Part shown: piece after piece, positions 10,622 to 23,047 of the stretch
Position numbering within the stretch: position 1 is the stretch's first letter
Layout of the letters: each line of letters begins with the position of its first letter
Source: Adiantum capillus-veneris
Lineage: Eukaryota; Streptophyta; Polypodiopsida; Polypodiales; Pteridaceae
DNA: 64,000 nt
NCBI GenBank assembly: GCA_014529385.2
Contig: CM043971.1
Span: 57,416,709-57,480,708 of the forward strand
Direction: 5' to 3'
Notes under the pieces: model-generated
What the model saw: only the letters and a program-made list of their open reading frames with translations
What the model was told of the DNA's origin: nothing
The model's database searches: none
Translations under genes and position numbers: made by a program

Positions 10622-11944
10622 GTGAAGTGGCTAAAGCTCAAGAAGAAATTTTACAGGTCCATGGTTTTTGGTATACCAGATTTATCAAATTTGAATGTAC
10701 CAGATTTTGAGGACTTGACTAAGCAAGAGTATGTGCTTGAAGATCTGCAAAATGTTGATTCAAAGGGGGTGCAGACTCCTTTATTGAAAAGCTGTTGTGA
10801 AGCTGAGCTACCAAAGTGGAAAATTGAACTTGAATGTGATGATGATGAATCAGAGGGGGTGCAGACTCCTCCTTTGACACGCTTCTGTGACCTAGAGCTA
10901 CCGATCTGGCAGACTGATCCTGAATTTGCTGGTGATTTAGAGGAGGAGCAAACTTCTTCTTTATCAAGAATTTGTGACACAGGGCTGACACTATGGCAAG
11001 ATTATCATGAACTTGATGATGTTGATTCAGAGGGGGTGCATAGTGAAGTGCAGTCTCTTGTTGATGGATATGATTGGTTTCATTGTGTCGATGATACAGA
11101 CAGGGTAGTAGATGAAATTTTCAATGTGCATGCTGAACTTTGTGCTACAGAAGTGCAAAGATATCTGGATGAGGGTGAAAGACTTAAAGAGCAGTTTACA
11201 GCAGATACATTTAGTATGCATGTCACATGTGGAAATCTTAGTTTACAGCAGCCTGAGATGTGCAAGATGGAGGAACCTTCTCTAGCGGTGGATCTAGATC
11301 TTATGTGCTTACTGGACGAAGCTTTGGAAGGGTTCTCAAATACAGATGCTAAGGATACCAATCAATCCAGAATCATGCACGAGCCAGTTTGTTCAGATTC
11401 AGTAGATGATGAGCTTATGCAGTTGTTGGATGATGCACTACTTGATTTTGAGCCTCTACGAGATAGAGAATTGTTTTCAGATGCATCATTTGAGCCTAAT
11501 GAAGAGGATTTTATCAGAGACTTGATGTATTCAGATATGCATGATCGAAATTTTAATACTAGTGAGAGTGAAGGTGCACTGCCAATGATTTTACCTATGA
11601 TTGATGATCGACAATTGGATGAGCCAGTTGCACAGGGGATATGGAAATATCTGGTGCTACCTGATGCTATATGGAATCTGATGTTACCTTATGATGTAGG
11701 GGATTTTGAGCAAGATTTTGACCTAGGAGGTGACAGATATATGCATGATCCTGGGCAATTGACTTATATGCCATATGATACAGGCGGTTTGCACGAAGAT
11801 TTGTGGGTAAATTTGTGTTTATGCTGTATTGATTGGAAATTCTTGTATTTTTCCTATGATCCTGGAGGATGGTACAAAATTTTTAAAGGAATGCTCACAG
11901 TGGGACAAATGATTGGGTTCCCGTTCGATCCCGGGGGCTACTGA
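10622..11944 (+). CDS. Acidic repeat protein of element B
   Basis: A 440-residue ORF very rich in Asp and Glu, with no catalytic motif I recognise. Around residues 45-140 there are three imperfect repeats of about 30 residues, of the form SEGVQTPxLxxxCxxELPxW followed by an acidic tail, then a partial fourth. The C-terminal 80 residues contain a series of D-x-GG motifs (FDLGG, YDTGG, YDPGG, FDPGG) and end at FDPGGY. The real start may lie upstream, since the first ORF's frame leads into it through a frameshift. The function is unknown. It occupies the place of pol but has no RT, integrase or protease signature. Confidence 0.55.
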   Translation: MKWLKLKKKFYRSMVFGIPDLSNLNVPDFEDLTKQEYVLEDLQNVDSKGVQTPLLKSCCEAELPKWKIELECDDDESEGVQTPPLTRFCDLELPIWQTDPEFAGDLEEEQTSSLSRICDTGLTLWQDYHELDDVDSEGVHSEVQSLVDGYDWFHCVDDTDRVVDEIFNVHAELCATEVQRYLDEGERLKEQFTADTFSMHVTCGNLSLQQPEMCKMEEPSLAVDLDLMCLLDEALEGFSNTDAKDTNQSRIMHEPVCSDSVDDELMQLLDDALLDFEPLRDRELFSDASFEPNEEDFIRDLMYSDMHDRNFNTSESEGALPMILPMIDDRQLDEPVAQGIWKYLVLPDAIWNLMLPYDVGDFEQDFDLGGDRYMHDPGQLTYMPYDTGGLHEDLWVNLCLCCIDWKFLYFSYDPGGWYKIFKGMLTVGQMIGFPFDPGGY

Positions 11945-12520
11945 AGTGCAAGTTCCAGATTTGAAGAGTACCAGTTATCTGTTGTAGCAGGTTTCATGGT
12001 ACAAAGTTTTGTTTTCTAGATTTATGCTAAGTCAGAATAGTTTTGGTTATGCATTCAAGAAGATTACATGGTTGGCTTCCAGTGGACTTCTTTGGACAAT
12101 TGATGAAGTATCTTCACATCTTTTGAGTTGATTCTGCTAACAGAACTTGAAGTAAAGGACTTGGCAGCCATTCCGTGTGCAAACAGAGTAAGGCATACTT
12201 GAGCTTGACAGGGTTCCTTAAAGAGAGCTTAATGGTCAAGCTGTGTGCAACATTAACCGGAGCACTTGAGTTTGGCGGGGTTCACTAAACAGGTTATCCA
12301 TAATTGAATGCTTTGAAGATACGACAGATACATTTCAGAGATTTTTGATGGGCAGCTACCTAATGATTAAGCTAGAACATTGATGATAGGGTATAAGCCT
12401 TATTTTTTTTTTTCATATGTTTACCAGTTATGTGAGTCTGATGATGGGTAAGGAGCTTAAGGTACCTAAAGCAGATGCAGGTTGAAGTGCAGTTGGCACA
12501 GACCGGAGGCTGTGCAGGTT
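11945..12520. other. 3' untranslated part of element B
   Basis: Between the acidic ORF and the polypurine tract. No ORF of note; a poly-T run lies near 12405. Confidence 0.6.
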
Positions 12521-12533
12521 TAGAGGGGGTGGA
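12521..12533 (+). other. Polypurine tract of element B
   Basis: TAGAGGGGGTGGA immediately precedes the 3' LTR start TGCCGTGCATC. Near-identical purine runs (AGAGGGGGTG) occur inside the acidic ORF at about 10761, 10851 and 11029. Confidence 0.8.
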
Positions 12534-14582
12534 TGCCGTGCATCTCCGCTGCAATGAAGAGAAAAAGAGCAGAGAAATGCAAGCTAAGCTTCTTTGAAGT
12601 GAGGCTAAAAAGGACTATGCTTGAAGTGAGCACATATGGGATACTATGATCTAGAACTGTAGCGTTTGAAGTGCTCTACCGGCCTGTCTTTACGGCTCGT
12701 CAATCGAAGCTACGGATAAGAAGTTATAATAGTTTTAAGTTGAGTCAGTAGCAAATCCGTACCGGATTGGGCAACTACAACTGAGGGGACAAAATTGGAA
12801 TGAATGCACGGGCCTGAAGTGCTCAATTTCAGCAGCACGTCGGTCTTTTCAGATCAGTGATCGGAGTTACGGTTGCCAAGTTATGGGCCGTTAAAGATTC
12901 ATCGGGGGCCGGTTCCGTGCCAGTCTAGTCGGCTCGGCCGGAGTGCCATCTGGGAGTTTTTGAGCTTCAATCAGGGAGTACCACAAACCGATATGCTTTG
13001 GAAGGTAAATACGCTCAAGGGTGCCCGTATGAAGCACATAAGTACTTGAAGAGCATCGTGTCCGAAATGACGTCTCTTGGAATGCAATGATTGCGGGGAA
13101 TGCCCAACACAGATGCGGTAAGAAGCTTCGGGCTATTTTCAGCGAGTGCGAAGGGAGTGCTCTCAGGCATATGGCACTAAGAAGCTGATATGGGTATCGA
13201 ATTCTCGAAGATATTGTTAGTCAAGGCATGCTAGGGAAAGATGTGGTGCTTGGCGATGCTTTAGTCAGCATGCATGCCCAAATGTGGTGCCCTCACAAAT
13301 CCATAAGACTGCCCAGTTGATATGTAAAACAAATGTGGTTGCCCTTGCTAGAGGCTAGTCTGCCCAAAGGCTCATTTAATGGCTGCCCGCCCAAGAAACC
13401 AAAGCAATGGCCGCCCAAGGGACACCCATTTGAAGCAAGTGACCTTATATGTGTGAAGGGGGGGGGGGGGGAAGAAGAGGATAAAACGTGCAGGCAGCGA
13501 AGGAGGCGCAGGGAGGAGGAGAAGACGCTCGCGCCGGCTCGTAGACTTCTCGGATGAGCCCGCCACAGAGACGAACTATGCTCAGAGACCCCTCACGCTC
13601 GTTTTCGGAGCTCTTCCTGCGCGATTCTGTGATGGTCAAATCTGACTGCCACATCATAGTGCCCCTTCCCGTGCCACGTCAGTAGCGGCGGTGCTATTGA
13701 AGGGAAGGGGCACGCTAATAATAGGAGGCTCTTTTGCATGAGAGGGTATGGCAAGAAAAATGAGCTTGAGGAAGGGAGGGGAGCCAACAAGAACTGAGGA
13801 GGGCAACCAAAGCTTAGCAAGGAGAAGAAGAGGAGGCAAAGCTCTCCCTCTCAAGCTTGAATGAAGCAAGGGTAAGCAAGGCGAGGAGGATGAGAGATTA
13901 AGCAAGGCGAGTGCTCTCTCTCTCTCTTGATCTCCAATCCAACCAAAGCAAGGCATGCTCTCTCTCTCGAGCTCGCACAAAAGCAAAGAGGTGCTCTCTC
14001 CGAGCAAGGAAAGCAAAGGAAAGGAAGGGGCAAGCTCCTTCTATAGGAAATCTCTCTCGCTAGTTCTCGAAGCCAGTGGGAAGCAATAGAGCTTGAGCAA
14101 ACCGGCAAGGAAAGATTTGAAGCAGGATACGGCTATTTCTCTCTCGTGCATAAGCAAGTGACTCCACCTAAAGAAGAAAGAGGTCAAGAGCAGGAGAACG
14201 CCAATTAATGGAGTGAATTGAAGCTTGCAGAATCCGCGAGGTATTCGAAGCAAATAAAGCGGCAGAGGAAAAATTCCATCACCGTCATCCGTTAAAGATT
14301 GAATTAGCATTTTGTTAAGTCCGGTGTCATTAACGGCCAGGTTAATCCTGTAAACGGGAGCCTAAACTCCTAGTTAGCAGCTGATCCAAGTGACGGTGTT
14401 GTTAACAGCCCGCCTTGGCTAAAGATTAAGTTGTACTCAGATGTATTAATCGATTAATTGATGATTACGGTGATTTCCAGATTCAGTTACATCTGTTGTT
14501 CTTGTTCTCTCTCTTTCACACCTCCCACAGCCAGAGGCCCGGCGCCTGCCCGGCTCACATCGCGAACACATATCCCCCGACA
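12534..14582 (+). repeat. 3' LTR of element B
   Basis: It starts TGCCGTGCATCTCC after the polypurine tract and ends ATCCCCCGACA at 14582. It is colinear with the 5' LTR but with many substitutions and indels. A poly-G run lies at 13458-13470, and short CT runs around 13915. Confidence 0.88.
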
Positions 14583-14586
14583 ACGC

Positions 14587-16462
14587 AAGTGCGAAAGTTG
14601 TGCGATGTGGGTGCGGGGGTGCGATGAATGTATAGTAATTGTGTGTGGGTGGAGTATGCACTACTAATGAGTGAGACCCATTATTCTTTTATGTAGAAAG
14701 AATAAGGTCAATGGCCAATGAAGTCAGTGGGCTACCAAACATCCGGATGTCCAGCCTTGAAGGCAAGGCACATGCTACCCTTACCTCGACAACAAACCGT
14801 CATGGAGATGGGACATGGTTTGTTGGTTAGTTTGCATCAATGGATTTTGCACAAGCGCTATGTTTGTGAGGTGCTATGGATATAGTCATGAGGGGTGGCA
14901 TGCCCGCGAGGATGGGGCATCCCAACTCTCTCTCAGCTCTATCCAAGTATGGCAATTAGATTTTTTGGGTAAATTCCGTATATGTTTTTAGCTTTGTATA
15001 AGGTTGGGGCTCCTTGTAAAAGCCAGTATATTTAATGAACAGTTAGTTGCTCATGGCAGAGTCTCTACATGAGCCCGTGACATATATTTTTTGGTGTGTT
15101 TTTAATATAAAATAGCTCACTCTAGTGAGCATTGCTTTTATTAAAAAAACTAGCAAAAGTGAATGAAATGTTTGAAGGTAGGTTGTAGATACCATACATA
15201 AAAGCAAGGAATGGATTCTTTCAGTTAGGAAAACAAGGGACTCTCATGAGTAGAAGCAAACACTCCTGGACATCAGACAAAAAGTTTTAACTATGGGTAT
15301 CTTTGGCTCCTCAAGGCATGAGTTGTGCTTGAGGCTTTTTGTACATTTACTTTTAATAGAACTCTTTTGTTGACAATTGTGATATGACCAAAAAAATTAA
15401 GACCCACCCATTCAACAAAGAAAAGATTTATTTTAGTCTTAAATACTTTGGTGCTCCACTTGAGGGGCACATGTCCAACACTAGCAGTTGAACGACCTTT
15501 CATACTTCCTTCCTATGGCTTGTTTTAACAAGCCAAAAATTGAAGAAAAAATATTGTTCCATCAACCTTGGGCTCATTGGCCTCCATAGGCCATAGTAAA
15601 GTGGAATGGGCTAAACACTTATGACAATTATTCTAGGTTGGTCAATTGGAGTTATTTTAAATCACATTATGACTTCAGACATCAGATTAGACAAAGACTA
15701 GAATGACACATAGAGCCTCGAACTAAAATATAGATTGAATTGGAAACTAAGACTAGAACTGGAATATATTCAAATTAGTGCAAACAAAGTACACCAGTGT
15801 GAGCCAAGTCTGCTCTGGCTTACTGATTAGAGTTACAAAGGTACAAGATCACAAAGAGCTCCAAGACATTGAGTAGTGATAGTGAGAAGTGATTAGTCTC
15901 ATAGAATTGAGTAGTGAGGCCTACTTAGAGCCCCTTGATTGGGCCTCTAAACGATTTTTAATCGTATGAGTTACTAGCCTAGTAATTGCCATTTTATCCG
16001 GCCTAGACGCCCATCTAAATCTTTGTTTGGAGGATGTTCCCACCATTTAGATTTCCTTCCCCCTTTTCTTTGAATTTTGGAATGTTTTCAAAAATTCAGC
16101 AAACCCCTATGATCAGTCAAGTGGTATCAATCCATCGGACTTTATTTTGCTTTTCAGGTGCCTTCTTCCTTTGAGTCTTGTTAGGCACTCCCTGTGGTGC
16201 ACTGGAACTTCTCTCTATGGATCACACAATAGAGAGCCTCTTGCTCGAGTTGGTCATTGTGCACTGTCTTCATTTCTACCTCATAAGGTGTTAATGCATT
16301 CCAGGTCTTGGTATCAAGATCATACAATGTTCTTTTGCCTCTGGTGAGTCTGGCCTTGGCAAGTTTGTGGAAGTAAGAGGTTGTATGGATCTATCCTTTA
16401 GGAAGTGGCTAGTTGCAATTGATGCGGGCTTCAAAGAGATTCTCAAGCATCTCGTTGAATTA
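14587..16462. other. No gene recognised
   Basis: AT-rich DNA without long ORFs. The stretch around 14960-15080 (TATATTTAATGA, then a GAGCCCGTGACA-like end) has the flavour of an LTR U3/R region, but no partner repeat is present. It may include the missing 3' LTR of relic G. Confidence 0.4.
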
Positions 16463-16640
16463 AGGTTTAGAGGTTTCCCTATTGGCTAGCTCCTCCTCTG
16501 GGATTTTGGAAGCCTCAACTGTGAGCTAGAGAAGCCTCGACTTGTGAAATGAGGTTCAGAGGTTGCCCTGTTGGCTAGCTCCTTCTCTGGGATTTTGGAA
16601 GCCTCAACTGTGAGTTGGAGAAGCTCATTAGTGATCTTTA
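16463..16640. repeat. 89-bp tandem duplication
   Basis: The block with TTGGCTAGCTCC, CTCTGGGATTTTGGAAGCC and TCAACTGTGAG occurs at 16463 and again from 16552, with a few substitutions. Confidence 0.85.
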
Positions 16641-17213
16641 TGAGCTGGCAAATCTGAAAACACCACTACCCCATTTTCAGCTTGAATGTCTACACGGCAT
16701 GAAACAAATCATCCGCTTGGTCCTTCTTGAGAGCTTCATCCAAGACATGGTTCCATGCTATCCATTCGGTTGTAGCTCTTTCATATTGGTCCCTTAGTTT
16801 GTCAACTATCTTAATATGTTTTTGTTGATTAGCCTGCTCAGTATATTTGAGGTATAATGCTCAAAAGAATCTAGGGAGTTCAACCTCATTAGCAAGTAGT
16901 GAATACATGAGTACTAGAGAATCTGGAAAGAATACGATGAAGTTCATAACCGTCTGATTCTCATGTTGCATTCTGGTATTGCGAACTAAATGAAAGAGGA
17001 TTCTAAGATTCATCTCCTGCTCTTTGAGGTTCATTCTAGTGTGTGGCCCTCAGCTAGTGGTTGCATTGCATTCCAAGAGCAGCTTGACTTTATCAAGAAT
17101 TCCCCTTGCAATTTGCAGCTTAACAAGTGTCCTTGATCTGAGTTTTGATATCTTTCATGCATTTGTTTGTTGGTTTATCACCCAATAGCATGTTAAACTA
17201 TATGCCTAAACTC

Positions 17214-19554
17214 TTATTGACAGTGGAGGGGATGTGAATTTTCTGTAACATCCTCAGTTGTGAGGAACCATTCAGGGACACGGTCCAACACTTGGATGCA
17301 ACTGGGATGAGGTGGCAATTGACAGACCTGCTGATCATGGTAGTTTATCAACTTCCAATCTTGAACCATTCGACGAGCTCCTACAAATAGCATTTGGAAC
17401 ATCTCCAAATTAGTATACACTGTCTCATCATGGAGAAATCCCTGAATTTGAAGAGCCCATTGCTTCCTGAGCTTCTTACTTAGTGTTATCAAAGCAATAG
17501 AGTGGTGGGGGTTTGAGTCTCAATCTGAATCAAAACTAGAGTCGACCAAAACACTTTTACCCTTATCATTGGCCTAATCTGTTGGCATGTACAAAACAAT
17601 GACTTGCTACATATTCAGCTGAAAAGAAACAGATTGTGTCTGCTCTTGATGTTGAGTGTTTAACTGAGTCTATTTTGCTGATTTTGATCAAATTGGTTCT
17701 GATCCTGATGTTGATTACCAAGCTCATTGTCCTGGCTTCTTGGCCCAGTTCCAAGATCCACCAATTACTAAATTTGGAGGTGGGGGCTGGTCTTCATCAT
17801 CATCATCGTCCTAATGAGTATCATGATGCGCTCTGGCCCCATCCTCCTTATCCTGGTCTTCATCCTCTTCCTCATTCTCATTGGCATCCTGATTCTTGAC
17901 ATATTCCACCAGTACTTGGCTCACCAAAGCTGTTATATAGTGCTCAAATTTATCTTCCAAGTCGGAGTTCATAGATTCAACCAAATTTTGCACTTCCTCC
18001 ATGTTCAAGGTAAGGTTGCCATCATTATCAGTTGTATCAACCAAGGATTGATGAATATATTTTTCAGTGATAGCTTGCTTTAGAGTGTTATGATTGGCAA
18101 GTAGTGACTTCGAGACTATTTTCTTTTCATCCAGCCTCCCCTAGAGCTCCTCTTTGCCTTGATTGCTACCTGCTTCTCATCCATTAGTCACTGGTTATCA
18201 TTCTTGAGCGTTTCAATAGCCATCAACCGTGCATCCTTGTTTTTCTCAATTGACAATTCTAACATCTTGGATTTGAACTGCTCCATCTCCTTCTTTGCAT
18301 TTTTCAATCCAATCTTAGATTCTTGAAGCTCAGTTTGCATGGCAATTGCTATTGAAGTGGGAACCGCTTTTTGAGCCTCTATCATCTATCCCATGGCATT
18401 TACAATAGTGTTCCATATTTAGACATCATCTTTGCGACACATCCATCTGTAATGTTATCCTCATCAATTTGAGAGCTTTCGTAGACTATGAGAGGAGTTA
18501 GATAGGGCATAAGGGCCTTATATGGCTGTTGATCAAGCATTTTTCCATGGAGGGGCTTTTTCTATAGCCTTTGTATTCTATCCATTTGAGTTGGTTGTGC
18601 TGGGGTAGAAGCTACCAAATCTAACTACGTCTATTCATTGCCATTAGTCTTTCTTTTTCTTAGTTGATGATGGTAGTGTCTAGGACAACTCAATAGGCTG
18701 ATTTGCTAAAGTGTCTTCGTGTCCTGACTCACTTTAGCAGGCTTGGTTGGAGTTCTATGTTTCAGCTTCAAATGGGTCAGAAAATTCAACATATTATGTT
18801 TCTTTTATGGTGGCTTAGTGATGATCACGCTTGTGCCAAGCTCAACTGCATTAGCTTCTGCCTATGTTCCATTCCTCAACTCTTGTTGTGACTATGGCTA
18901 GTTCAATGCCTTGGTCCACAATGTTTGGTTGTTTCTCTTGGTCTTCAGTTTGATCTTGTTTAGTGATTTTACTGGTTCCAACTACTTTCCTTGCAGCTTT
19001 GGCCCAAACCTTTGTGCATTAGGGTGGGCCGAGATACAGGTTGCCCAATACAAAAATTGACATGCATACCAGGCTTTGAAGACACTTTGGGTCTTCACCT
19101 TGGCTATCTTCCTAAAGTCAGTTGTTATGCAAGAATGCGGTTAAATTGATTGGTGCCTTCGAATCTTTGAGTCAGACCTGTGGCAAACCAAATAGCTTTT
19201 CTGCAACATATGTGGGATTGTTCTTCAAGAAGCTAATGGCCTCTACAATGAATCTATAGAGTGGTTCATACTCCAAAGCAGGAACTGGAACTCCTTGAGC
19301 TCCCTTCTTCCTTCTCTTTGTAGCTTGTTCATCCTCTTTCACATATTTTCTAGCTTCTTCAAATGAGCACAATTTGGCCTTAACATATGGTAGTCCAAGT
19401 ACATGGGCGAGAGATGCTGTTGTGGCTTGGACAAGTCTTCCATTGATTTTTGTTGAATTAGTGTCTGGATCAAAAGTTTCGACCACTTGTTCCCTGCATC
19501 AAAGTCCATCCTAGTGGCCTCCAGTACCACTGTGAAGTCCCAGAGGTTCAACAA
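17214..19554 (-). pseudogene. 3' ORF of relic G (conserved N-domain, coiled coil)
   Basis: Downstream of the integrase on the minus strand lie broken pieces of a long protein. The 19486-19172 piece (VETFDPDTNSTKINGRLV, then LAHVLGLPY) resembles the N-terminal domain seen in 3' ORFs of Athila-type elements and has a counterpart in element E (around 49620-49700). Pieces at 18385-18188 and 18044-17811 are Glu/Lys-rich and look like coiled coil followed by an acidic linker. A further piece at 17492-17214 is unassigned. The order matches E's 3' ORF, so I infer common descent. It is dead through stops and frameshifts. Confidence 0.55.
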
Positions 19555-19689
19555 TGTTCATTCATTTAGATGTAAAACATACTTTCCTATGTTGTTATGT
19601 GGTACCAAACATGCATGTTGAGCCTAACTAAGTTGCTTCTCCACCTGATGTAGGCTTTCATGTAGCTTCATCCAATCTTTGTTTCAAAT

Positions 19690-20057
19690 TCTTGTTGAAA
19701 TCCATTCCATGTTCCACTGCTAGCCTAAGGCTCGGGATTGCCAACCTCTATTGGAATTGCTGCATTTGTACCATATACCATTCTAAAGGGTGTCATGCCA
19801 GTGGTGGTGACCTTATAGGCAGTCCTATAAGCCCATAATGTTGTCTGGAGTTTTGCATCCCACTAATGTGACTCTTTCTAGACAATCTTAGTCAAACGTG
19901 ACTAAATTGTCTTGTTGCTGCGCTCTGCCTGACCATGATTGCACCTTCTTGAATAATATGTTGTGGATTTTTGGTGCTTAACTAAAAATATATGAGTCAC
20001 TATCTGACTTGTTTCATTCATGAAATGTGTACCCTGATTTGAGACAATCTCGATAGG
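19690..20057 (-). pseudogene. Gypsy integrase, C-terminal half of the core (relic G)
   Basis: The minus strand translates as PIEIVSNQGTHFMNET, then HGQAERSNKTI, WAYRTAYK and TGMTPFRMVYG, a clear Ty3/gypsy integrase. The second catalytic Asp, normally in SDQG, is Asn here (a G-to-A type change); the Glu in QAERSNK is kept. The sequence continues in frame with the 24545-24843 part once element F and its TSD are ignored, so one integrase was split by the insertion. Several in-frame stops. Confidence 0.85.
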
Positions 20058-20202
20058 TGTCATGCCTAGGGTACAACTGGGCTTCTGGCCAAGGGCAAAG
20101 ACGGAACCATGCGATCAAGAGGGCCCTATTATTAGCAAGGCAGGGCCTATATAGGGCATGGTTGGGTGGAGAGTTGCAGGCTTTAGTCCCCTCTTTCTCA
20201 TA
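20058..20202 (+). repeat. 5' LTR of element F (145 bp)
   Basis: Shares TGTCATGCCTAGGGTAC, GGGCCCTATTATTAGCAAGG and GGCATGG with the right copy. A TATATAGGG sequence near 20150 is a possible promoter element. Confidence 0.9.
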
Positions 20203-20203
20203 T

Positions 20204-20215
20204 TGGTATTAGAGC
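20204..20215 (+). other. Primer-binding site of element F
   Basis: TGGTATTAGAGC differs by one base from the plant initiator-Met tRNA complement TGGTATCAGAGC and starts one base after the LTR. Confidence 0.85.
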
Positions 20216-20308
20216 TCAATGGAGGAGAGAGCTATGGATGAGGGGAAAGGTGGACTTGGAAGCTCTTGCATGGAGCATGCATGGTCTTTCTCTCTCTCTC
20301 CCTCTTGA

Positions 20309-20310
<2 letters not shown>

Positions 20311-20402
<92 letters not shown>
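20311..20402. repeat. Compound (TC)n(AC)n microsatellite
   Basis: About 12 TC units to 20334, then about 34 AC units to 20402. Translated ORFs of Ser-Leu, Thr-His or Val-Cys repeats here are artefacts. Confidence 0.98.
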
Positions 20403-20403
<1 letters not shown>

Positions 20404-21640
20404 ATGGAGGGCAAGACAAGGAAGCTCTAAAATTTGGTAGAGAAAAGGCTGGAGGAAACAAGGCTTAGCTGACCAAGTACGACAAGCAGGGGAGGGCCGA
20501 GGAGAGTTGAGGAGGCCGCAAGAACAACCGCTTGCACACATGGCCATGGCGAGATCGACCTACACGAAAGTGGGCTTAGAGGGGCTCATTGGGAGCACAT
20601 GGGAGCAACAATAAAAGTTCGGTTGAGGGGCGTTTGGTTTGGAGCAGCACAACGGATGGTCTCTCTCCCTTCGTCATGGCACAAGCCCGCCATCGTTGAG
20701 CACAACTGAGATTCCAGATTTGATGTTTTTTAATGTCAAATTGGACGCCCAAGGGTGACCAAGGGAACAACCCCATGCAACGTGGAGCATGCAAGGGTTG
20801 CACTCACATGCAAGGCATGTGGGCAGCACGGTAGTATCTTCGAGTCCGTAGGAAGTAGGACTCAAAATTGGGGATGCAACGGTTGCAACGACAAGGCCGA
20901 TTGTGTTCCATCTTTGATTAATTATTCTTGGCATCTCGACAAGGACAGTGACACCAAAGTCAACCATGATTATTTAGGCATGGCTCAAAACTACCTCATT
21001 CTCAACCAGGGATTCAATCATGGCTTAGATCACAACTTACCTGCACAATCAACACGAGGAGGGCTATGGTTTTTGCCTTGGGTAGCATGTTGAATTTCAA
21101 GTTTCCATATATAAACTCATTGAATTTTGCAATTTTTTCCACAATACATGCACGATAAGCAAAAGTTGCTTATCTTCAATGAGGTTTTGGCAGTCAGGCA
21201 AAGCATGACCGAAAATTGTATTATGATATTGGCTCTCAGCATTGGGAAATTTTAACACTTGCAAGATAACACCAAGTCATCTCACCTCAATGACATAAAA
21301 AACGGTCATGCTCAACCTACTGTCGGGAAGACAGATGCAACAAGATTTCAACGCTAAATGCCAACAGTACTGGATACTCCACGTACGCTTTGCTGTTGCA
21401 ATTACTGTAGCTGCTTTTAAGTTTTTAGTTTGATACAATACTCGACAAGGTCAACAATCGGCAAGGTTAATTTTCTTTTTTGTCTCGAGTATGGCAATGA
21501 TGTAAGATGCCTCACAAGAGGAAGGCTCCATATAAGGACTCACGAAACTGGCTTGTACATTATGTCGGCCAATATCTGTTGATGCATCCTCTTTGTGCTA
21601 TCAAGCGGAGGGGAAAAGCAAGGTTTTTAGGAGCACGGAT

Positions 21641-21644
<4 letters not shown>

Positions 21645-21680
<36 letters not shown>
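21645..21680. repeat. (AT)n microsatellite
   Basis: About 18 perfect AT units inside element F. Confidence 0.97.
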
Positions 21681-21682
<2 letters not shown>

Positions 21683-22829
21683 TCACTCCAAAGCACATAT
21701 GGCTTGCCAGATTGTAGGTGTATACGAAGACTATTGAAATCATATTTATGCCATAGGATCCCCATAGGATATTATGACTTCCGAGGTCACGAGGGTGGTA
21801 ATTACAGGAAATCAATACGTATGTTAGCTCTAAGTTTCAATTTTGAACTTATTCACTTTGAAGTACTTTCTACAATGCTAACTTGACAAGCAAGGTTGCT
21901 TCAGTCAAGTACAATTGGCAGCTATTAGATGTTTGATAGTTACGATTCTCGCCAAGATGTCAAAAAGGCCGGTTCTTCAAGAAAGCTCGACATGGTCGCT
22001 TCTCTTTTGTTTTAACATGAGCCTCTGTTTACTATGACCACTCAGGCAATGTAATGTCTCATCTTTTCGATGAACTTATGTGAAGCAAGGGTTCAATCTC
22101 GAGAAAATTGCATAGAAGTTTCCCGAGTTTGGAAATTGCTATTAGCATACACACTTCGGGAAACTTGGCACCACGTCTATCGAATTTTTTCTTAGAGGTC
22201 GGTATGACCCAAGCCACTATGGCATGTAGGGTACATCCCGATAGCTCTAATCTCATCATATACGGCTACTAGCTTCAAGTGATGACAACCGCTCTCAGAG
22301 AGCCGACAAGGTTAGTACATTTCAAGTTACACCAGTTTTTTCTATTTGGAAAATATTTCTCTACTGTGCAATGCAAAGTGCTTTTCCAGACTTCATAGAA
22401 AGCAAGGCTTCTCTTATGTGCCAAGGTATTGATTGCCTTCAGATCAACGATAATGACACACGTCTTTGGCACTACGTGGATATAAGTTCACAGCTTACAC
22501 AACGACGCACTGTGATGTATGCATGCCAGTGTAATTGTGCAAGGCACGTATATTAAGGGCTCACATGGTTGAGACGGTCATTGAATCCTGGGGATTATAA
22601 TTCTATTTTTTGATATGTATGCATGGCATACTAGTATGATGGACACCCCATCATTGTATACGCCTTCCGTTATAAAACTAGCTACTCTGTCAAGGACGAG
22701 GTAAGTTCTTTTACTTATGTTTATTTACAGGAAAAGTGCCATACCTCAGTCACTCTGGTACAATCAGGACCATATATAAGGTACGTGGGTCAAGATGTGA
22801 CTTATGTTACCTCTCTCTACGAGAATGTT

Positions 22830-22830
<1 letters not shown>

Positions 22831-22867
<37 letters not shown>
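22831..22867. repeat. (AC)n microsatellite
   Basis: About 18 AC units inside element F. Confidence 0.97.
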
Positions 22868-22869
<2 letters not shown>

Positions 22870-22970
22870 TTGTATGCTTATAGGATAAGCTACGACACAA
22901 CCATTGTCTGCACAGAGGCCAAGAAAGGGGGCATGCATCATAGTAGAATAAAGGATTTTCCTCATCCCAA

Positions 22971-22974
<4 letters not shown>

Positions 22975-23045
<71 letters not shown>
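22975..23045. repeat. (CT)n microsatellite
   Basis: About 35 CT units inside element F. Confidence 0.98.

Positions 23046-23047
<2 letters not shown>

Larger units (their letters stand above)
7647..14582 (+). mobile_element. Element B: non-autonomous LTR retrotransposon with very long LTRs
   Basis: A complete structure: two diverged direct repeats of about 2.2 and 2.05 kb, TGTC...GACA and TGCC...GACA at the ends, a TGG-initiated primer site just after the left repeat, a polypurine tract before the right one, and matching ACGC on both outer sides (7643-7646 and 14583-14586). The 2.66-kb internal part has no protease, RT or integrase, only a gag-like ORF and an acidic ORF. This fits TR-GAG or LARD-type elements that depend on a relative's enzymes. 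LTR divergence is high, so the insertion is old. Confidence 0.85.

Noticed and set aside
11915-11943. GTTCGATCCC, resembling a tRNA T-loop
   Set aside because: No matching D-arm, anticodon arm or acceptor stem nearby; it is the coding end of the acidic ORF (FDPGGY).
21507-21886. Tyr-Ile repeat ORFs
   Set aside because: Translations of the AT microsatellite at 21645-21680.
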